From contig NC_066579.1 in assembly GCF_024323335.1 (NCBI RefSeq), positions 130,185,354-130,249,353 on the forward strand: a DNA stretch of 64,000 nucleotides. Direction: 5' to 3'. How positions within the stretch are numbered: the stretch's first letter is position 1; each line of letters starts with the position of its first letter. Shown piece after piece: positions 57,191 through 64,000 of the stretch. The notes under the pieces are model-generated. The model was not told where the DNA came from. It worked only from the letters and a program-made list of their open reading frames with translations, and made no database searches. The translations under genes and the position numbers were made by a program. Source of the stretch: Lathyrus oleraceus (Eukaryota > Streptophyta > Magnoliopsida > Fabales > Fabaceae).

Positions 57191-57905
57191 AATTCAAATT
57201 CTTAAATATCCTAGTATTTTTGCTGTCTTGTACACTTTTTTATCTCATAGGAAACTGACGAGAAAAGTTATAAAAGTGAAAACGAAAAGACATGTCCTTT
57301 CAACATTTTCACGTAACTCATTGGCTGATATGAGACATCATATGTAGATGGTCATTTTCTTTCTCTTCGTCTTCTCCATTAATTATCATAATCTAGTTTT
57401 ATGTGTTGTTTGAGTTGATTTGTAAAAGTTGCTCCAAAACAACACTATTTTTAGTATAGGAAAAATAACAAAAAGAAATAAGTTAGTATAATTTTTGGTC
57501 TTAAACTCCAGTTTTCAGGAGAATTTAAGAAGTCTGATAATTTAGAATTTAACTGAAAAATCTGATTAAGATTATCTAATTATGATTTATATTTAGGTCT
57601 TCACAAATAATTTATTTTTAATAAAACTTCTTAATCAATTGTGTCAAATCACATTGACTTAAGATTAGATATGTGATAGAAAAGTGAAGAGAAATAACAT
57701 AGTTAAAATTGAATGCATCTACAAAACACTATATTATTGACAAAAGGCTAGCCGATTTCATACTTTATAAGGAACATTTGTGTTTTTCAGAAGTGGCTTA
57801 AGGATAAAGAAAGATAAGCATAATGCACCTTATCCTTGCAAATAATTGTCCTAGCTTCTTAGTGCATGTATCCCATTTTCACTCACCCAAAAAAATCTAA
57901 ACCAA
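57190..57905. repeat. AT-rich segment with a diverged second copy at 62605-63000
   Basis: Shares with the distal copy the words CAAATTCTTAAATATCCTAG, AAAAGGCTAGCC.ATTTCAT, AGTGGCTTAAG.ATAAAG, AAAGATAAGCATAAT and CTTATCCTTGCAAATAAT in the same order and orientation. Each copy has a TATA-like TTTATAAGGAA or TATATAAGGAA and GATAAG/CTTATC boxes nearby. It could be an old element end or a duplicated promoter-like segment; I cannot identify it. Confidence 0.7.
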
Positions 57906-59051
57906 AATATGACAAAACATCGCCCTTTCTAAAGAAAGGAAAAAAAAATTTAAGGGGGAGAAGGATAGTGATATAGTGTGAATGAGTGGGTGGTGTGTTT
58001 ATTTAAAGAAATTTTAACGGGTGATAAATAGTGCAAACATTAAGTATGTGAAATTATAATTTTGAGAAAGGACAAACAAAAGTGCGCACATTGGTTCACA
58101 TGTGGGTCTTTGAAAGTGAACGACCAATAATATTGTTGATATGTGTGAGAGTAATAGGAGTGATAGTAGGAACAAAATTGATACTTGTATGTCCATGGCA
58201 TAATAGTGGTTTTTGATTAAAAAATCCAAACCAAGTGCAACATTAATAGTGATGAATGCTCGAACTGGCCAAGTCACGAAGCGGACATGGTCGCCTGAAT
58301 TGGGTTTGTTCGACCATAATATATTATTACTTATCCATTCGAGCTTGTAATTGGGTCCGTAGAGACTCTTATAAATATCTCAACCTCATAATTAGGAAAA
58401 AAATTCCAAGAATTCTACATAAAATACATTATTATATTAAGAAATCTTCGCTGGATAGAGTCTGCAATGATTAGCCACTATCATACGAACAATAATCTTA
58501 TTCATCACTAGAATCCTATGTTCTATGTGGTGACCTTCTACGATCCGATTGACGGTATCGTCACCTAACTCGAACACATGAATCCTCTACAATCATAAAC
58601 TGCATCTAATTCTTCCGACAAGGGTTAAAAACACAGAGAACCACATAGGCGACATCGATGACGAATGTTCACATGGTGTATCAAATCAGAATGTCTCTGA
58701 ATTGGAAAACTCTAGGATTGTGGTGACAAATACATAAAAAAAAGTTTATCCATCAACTATCGAAGAGTTCATCGGTACTCCGAGTTGAACTTTTAGCGTC
58801 AATTATTACAGTGATAATCACTTCATCTTTTGGATTGAGGCACAATCCTACTCAAATATATAAGCCTAAGTCTCATACCGAAAAGCATCAGCGATGAATC
58901 AGATTAAAAAATATATCAGCTTTTTTTCCTACCACAAAGTAATTACTTAAGTAATGCAATAAAGAGATAAGTCTTTTTTTTATCTTTCTTTTCCTTTTCT
59001 AATTTATAAATTGAAAGCCATTGTGTTTTAGGATTTTTTTTGTTTGCCTTT
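57906..59051. other. Unassigned AT-rich DNA, possibly decayed retroelement
   Basis: Contains TATA-like CTTATAAATATC near 58370 and less AT-rich text to about 58880 resembling worn LTR or leader sequence. No frame with recognisable motifs and no boundary found. Confidence 0.35.
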
Positions 59052-60460
59052 TGATAAGTGTCAAAAATACATTAAATATGTAGACATGTATCAATTTGTT
59101 TTACAAGAAATCAAATGAACAAATCGTGACTTATTAGTAAAAAATGATAAAAAAAACCTCTTTCTAAACATTTTAACTATGCATTGATTGAAAATAGGAA
59201 AAATAGATCAAGAAACCACCAAAACAACACAAGATACCAAACAAAAGACTTTTCACAACAAATCAAGGATCAATAAATAAAGAATACAGACACACTTAGT
59301 GAGAAAAGGTGAATCTTTGCTAAGTCAGGAAACACATGCATTCTCAACGAGGAAAGACAGTTCAAAAACTTTAGGATTAAGTTACTTCAAGGTAAGCAAG
59401 GATTTTGTGGCTAAGCGAGCTTGAGAGGTTTGCTTAGTAAGCATAGGCATCAAGGATATGCTAAAGGCAACAAACATACTTAACCTAGAAGAAAGTAGGT
59501 GCACTAAGCGGTCCTGGATGGTGCGCTTAGCCAACCTACCTTTACTAAGCCTATAAATAGGGGTTCCAGACCTTCGTTTGAGATATTCAATTCATTCAAT
59601 TCAAGAATATTAGATCACATTTAGTGGAATTCAAAGTGGTTCATGGGTGAAACTAGGTTCTCATCACAAATCACAACAAGAGAGAATACGAGAAGAAGAC
59701 TGAGGACAGATGCATTGTTCGAGGAATCATCAATATGTGTTTTTCAACTTCCTTCTTCTAGGGATTTATTGTAAAGCTACGATGAGTAAGCGTAGATAAC
59801 TTTATTATTTGTTGGGGATATATTTAGTTGTCTTGTTACTTATGTTTTGATCTCGACAATGGTGTTCTATGTAATTCTTCTTAAGTTTTAGTATTTATGG
59901 ATTATTTGTTCTTAATGCTTATTTTGGATTAACTACCTGAAACATGTTTTCATGGTATGCCTTGATATTCGAAAGGTACTGGTTATTACTATATCCAAGT
60001 CTATTATCTATTGGATGTTGAAGTCTAGACATATATTTAGGTTTAATATTCGAACAAATAAGTATATTTGATGAAAATGGACATTGATATATGCATTCAC
60101 TATTGTAACTTAATGTGGGCATATTGGTTAATAGGCTAAGAGATCGTCTATTTGGTAATACAATTGATCTTACATCATTGAATCAGACATGAGATGCGAT
60201 GACAGAAACATGCAATAATATTAGTTTTGGTCAAGGCAACATAAGAATAAGTCAATATAGTCTAACCCCAACAAATTTTCCTCACTATTGAAACACAGAA
60301 AGTTTATTTTCTCTTATTTTATTTTTCAACTATTCACCAAACAATACATTTTATGATAAACCAAACTTAAAGCAACATAGACTATTGAGCCGTTTTTAAA
60401 ACACAACTAATCCATGTGGACATCATAAAAATTGCACTTGTTATCTGCATTGCAACGAAA
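59052..60460 (+). repeat. Putative 5' LTR of an Athila-like element
   Basis: Starts at about TGATAAGTGTCAAAA, contains CTATAAATAGGGG near 59550 followed by leader-like text, and is followed by a primer site at 60461. No second LTR lies in the window, so both ends are uncertain. Confidence 0.45.
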
Positions 60461-60480
60461 TGGAACCGTTGTCGGGGAAT
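60461..60480 (+). other. Degenerate primer-binding site, Athila-like element
   Basis: TGGAACCGTTGTCGGGGAAT resembles the plant gypsy primer site TGGCGCCGTTGCCGGGGA with three changes. Confidence 0.6.
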
Positions 60481-60764
60481 GGCGTTAGTTTTTAAAGACT
60501 TTGCAATAGTTATTTTTATCATTTTAAGTTTTTTGTTTATACATGTGAGTATTTGTGCATATTTTATTTATATTCGCTAATATAATAATCATGTTAGTTA
60601 GTTTTATTATTACTTGTTTATGCAAGGTAAGAATCCAACAGAAAAGTTTTTGTTTGATCCCGAAATCAAATGAATCTTGCGCTGAAATAATAGTAAGAAC
60701 AGAAAGAAAATGTTGCAAGCCAAGTAGCATGATTTATAAGAGTCATTTATTTCAAATCAAGAAA

Positions 60765-61697
60765 CATGGACAACAACAACAATGGCAACAATGTGAACAA
60801 TGTAAATAATGTTGGTGGCATGACATGCCACAACAGTCTGAGACATGTGGGATACATAGAGAGTCTACAAAGGAATGTCCGTCAAACGAAGACAAAACGG
60901 GATTGTTACAAATTTTTAATGTTAACCAATTTGGAGGATTAGACCATGAGGATTACACCTCACAAATTTCTACGATATTTATGGGACGCTAGGAACTCTA
61001 GAAACTGAAGACAAAGCGGTATTCTTGAGATTGTTTCCACATTCATTGATTGGCAAAGGAAATTGGTATCTAGACCAAATCAATATTGACGATGACAAAT
61101 TAGGATGCATTAGAGGAATAGTTCTTGAACAAATTCTTTCCTCACAACAAATTCATGAAAGAAAAGACAACCATTGCAGTGTTCTCCCATGGCAAAACTT
61201 AAACTCTTTGTGAAGCGTGAGAGAGGTACAAATCTATATTGAAAAGATGTATAATCCACAATTTTGACGATATTAAACAGATTTAAATCTTCATAAATGG
61301 ATTTGAAGCTGGTCCAAACAACAACTTCTCAAGGAACAACAACTTCAATCAAATATGTAGATTTGAGGTTGGTCCTTCAAGTAGACAATCTTATTAGCAG
61401 TTTACACAAGCACATCCACAATAAGACAAAGCAACAAAGTTAGAGAAAACACTCAATCGGTTTATGCAGGTGTCTATGGCCAGCCACAAGAACACTGAAG
61501 CCTCCATAAGAAACCTTGAGACACAAATTGGTAAATTAGAAAAATAATTTATTGACCACCAAAAAGACACATTCAATTTCAATACACCAACTAATCCAAA
61601 AGAGCATTATAGTGCAATTGTTGTTGATGAAATCATTGTTGTTAGTGTCCGGGAAAAAGAAAAAGAAAGTCCTAACAAAAAAAGTCCCAGGACGTAA
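60765..61697 (+). pseudogene. gag: Athila-like gag remnant
   Basis: Starts with an Asn-rich N-terminus (MDNNNNGNNVNN). In shifting frames it then shows NQFGGL, AVFLRLFPHSLIGKGNWYLDQ, TLCEAWERYKS, NFDDIKQI and ASIRNLETQIGKLEK, ending KEHYSAIVV. These are landmarks of Athila-type Gag (Ty3/gypsy). Several stops and at least three frame changes make it non-functional. No protease or RT follows. Confidence 0.75.
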
Positions 61698-61857
61698 GCT
61701 GTGAGATTAATCAACAATATCTACCCTAGAAAAAAGCAGATCATGGTGTAATCATATTTCCTACATCCATTGGTAATATGTGTTGTACCCTAATATTGTC
61801 AGAATATTTTAAGTCGGTATCTTGATTTTTATCACTTATTTATTAAAATTCAAAATA

Positions 61858-61918
<61 letters not shown>

Positions 61919-62604
61919 TTAGTCTTTCATTTTCATCACAGTTACCTTTGTTTTTAATCTCATAATAAAATAAAATAAAATTGTTTCTAACAAATCACCA
62001 AAATTTAAAATTCAAATTTAAATATTAGAGGCAAAATGACAAAACTTGTTTTATCATAGTGAAATACAAATCAAGAATTAATTTGCATCATGAACCAAAA
62101 AATTTCTCGTTTGATTTGGTGCTAAGTTTCTTTCACTTTCTCATTTACCATTTTTTACCTTGTCATTTTATTGTCTTGCATCTTAAACAATAAGTTCAAA
62201 AACCCTTTTACCTCCCCTAAACATGCATAGAACACAGGTAAATTGTTTAATTATCCATCTTACAGAGTCTTGACTTTTACTACCTCACACTCAATCATGT
62301 TTGTATTTACTTAATCTCTTATGAACGGGGAAAAGATTCCATATTATTAAATCTTTTATTGATCGATCTTATCTAATAAACTATTTATTTTTAATGTGTA
62401 AACATATTGCTATATATTTGCTATTGTGTTTTTATCGTTATTCCATATCTTTATAGGGTTTGATTAGATTAACCATTATAAGATTGATTTTAGTTATCCT
62501 ATAGGCCAAAATTCAAATTAAAAAAGGTACAAAAATGGTTATAGAGCCTTGAGATGTAAGTGAGGGGCGCACGATTTACAATTACAAGCATATAATTGAG
62601 TATA
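61698..62604. other. AT-rich DNA with an AAT microsatellite
   Basis: Holds an (AAT)n run of about 18 units at 61861-61916. Otherwise I see nothing recognisable. Confidence 0.6.
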
Positions 62605-62998
62605 GTACCTCCAAATTCTTAAATATCCTAGTCTTGTTTGTTCTATTGCACACTTTTCATCTCAAGAAATGGACAGCACAAGTTTTAAAAGTGAAAAAGA
62701 AAAAATGATTTGTCTTTATCAAAAGTTTATTAACCATAATTGAATCAAAACACTATATTTGACACATTGATTTGACATAACATAGGTAAGAGTAAAGTGA
62801 AGAGGAGTCAACAATGGGTGCATCCATAAAAGACACTAAAAATAGAATTGATAAAAGGCTAGCCAATTTCATGCTATATAAGGAAGATATTTGGCTTAAG
62901 GAGTGGCTTAAGAATAAAGAAAGATAAGCATAATACACCCTTATCCTTGCAAATAATCTTAGTTCATGTATCCCATTTTACTCAAAGAGATAATCTAA

Positions 62999-63000
<2 letters not shown>
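62605..63000. repeat. Second copy of the AT-rich segment at 57190-57905
   Basis: Same word order as the first copy but shortened and diverged; it abuts the AT microsatellite at 63003. Any short frames in it are not shared between copies. Confidence 0.7.

Positions 63001-63002
<2 letters not shown>

Positions 63003-63091
<89 letters not shown>
63003..63091. repeat. (AT)n microsatellite
   Basis: About 44 uninterrupted AT units. Confidence 0.98.
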
Positions 63092-63096
<5 letters not shown>

Positions 63097-64000
63097 AGAA
63101 ATTGGATCGGACGCATAAAGTAATCGGGTTGACTCATCCCAATTCACTCTATCATTCTTTGAAATTAAAAATAAGAATTTTACTTTTTTTTCAAAATAAA
63201 AATGTTAAAAATGTTTAAAAAAAATTATTTACCTAACTATATTTTGAAATAAATGTTTGAGGGTGACTGATTTAATTTCTTAGACTAATTAAGCAAAAGT
63301 AATTTTCATCCTTTAATTCTCTATTTGACAAAAGGAAAAAATATTGAAGCCTTCTCTTTCAGTGTATTCGTGCAAACTAAAATCTTCCGTTTGAGATTCA
63401 AACATCTCTAAGTTTGCTTCTTTATGGTTTTAAGACTTTCAAAACAAAGTTTGACTAGAATAGTCTATAAGTTAGGCACTAGTGATTGCAAAAGTGTCTT
63501 CATATATACGTGGAGTTGTGAATACCTACAAATCAAATTATGTGTTGATGAGCTTATTTTTTTATTTAAGATACTTGATTTTGGTTCTTTTATTTATTTA
63601 CAATTGAAGTTTCATCTAATTATTTAAAAAAGAAATCGAAGTTTCTGTTGAAAGTATAGTTGAGCATAAGAAAAAGAGATTATTAAATTATTTTGTATTA
63701 ATTTAATAATAAGATGATTATTACAATGAATATGTAATACATTTTTATAGGGTTAATATGATCAAATTAACAAATTTTAACTAATTTATAACCAAATTTA
63801 CTAATTAATAATCACATACAACTAGATATAACTAGACATAACTACTAATATAATTAACTAACAATTTCATTTAAAAAAAACACTAAGTTTCTATCCTCCA
63901 ATGTCTATTTTTCTTGAGTTTTGGTCTACATTCTATTTTTGAATTATTTTCTTGACGTGACAAATTTCATATGTATGACATATTTGACATGTTTGTTCAT
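63092..64000. other. AT-rich intergenic DNA
   Basis: No gene, RNA or element boundary recognised. Confidence 0.55.

Noticed and set aside
58014..58474. Short frames on both strands near 58000-58480
   Set aside because: No domain, low complexity, no supporting promoter or intron structure.
1..64000. tRNA, rRNA or host protein-coding genes
   Set aside because: I looked for cloverleaf-like A and B boxes and for conserved protein motifs outside the elements and found none I could support.

Overview
This is repeat-dense plant nuclear DNA, and I find no host protein-coding gene in it. The main residents are very large Ty3/gypsy elements of the Tat/Ogre type: LTRs over 4 kb, a second RNase H in pol, and an intron between protease and reverse transcriptase. 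Ogre elements of this kind are typical of legumes, above all the pea/vetch/lentil tribe (Fabeae). That assignment is an inference from element type, not from a marker gene.

Layout. (1) 1-11681 is the 3' part of an Ogre-like element, called A here: end of protease, intron, RT, RNase H, second RNase H, integrase, a 2.5 kb structured 3' region, and a 4.64 kb 3' LTR. (2) 11682-12696 is a piece of an L1-type LINE. (3) A second large element, B, is inserted in that LINE. B has about 4 kb LTRs, a gag frame with five internal stops, no pol, and long arrays of short hairpin repeats. (4) The block 2808-24214, from the middle of A pol to near the 3' end of B, is repeated in direct tandem as 24215-45597, with 5 bp of microhomology at the junction. 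The first copy of A is therefore the longer one, the second copy of B (34084-49743) is complete with the target duplication GGTAG, and the junction fuses a truncated B to a truncated A. (5) 49749-50574 is the rest of the LINE to its poly-A. (6) 50600-55383 is a complete minus-strand Ty1/copia element with 209 bp LTRs and the target duplication TTACC, carrying two nonsense codons and altered protease and integrase residues. (7) 55384-64000 is AT-rich, with a probable hAT-type MITE, a decayed Athila-like gag region, two diverged copies of an unidentified AT-rich segment, and two microsatellites.

The most unusual signal is structural. A and B are packed with many series of small hairpins in which the unpaired loop stays constant while the stems change on both sides so that pairing is kept. 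The series include a CGGTAA loop in A, a TTCCYGT loop shared by A and B, a CCCCGT loop in B, stem-loops followed by GCAAAAA in both, and a hairpin with the 12-base loop TGCTAATACCTT near the LTR end in both. A three-stem fold around GTAGGCAGGAGAT in both LTRs also has entirely different but still complementary stems. This points to RNA or single-stranded DNA structure kept across two element families. Whether selection or templated repair maintains it cannot be decided here.

All structures, boundaries and differences were read by eye. No alignment, folding or database search was run.
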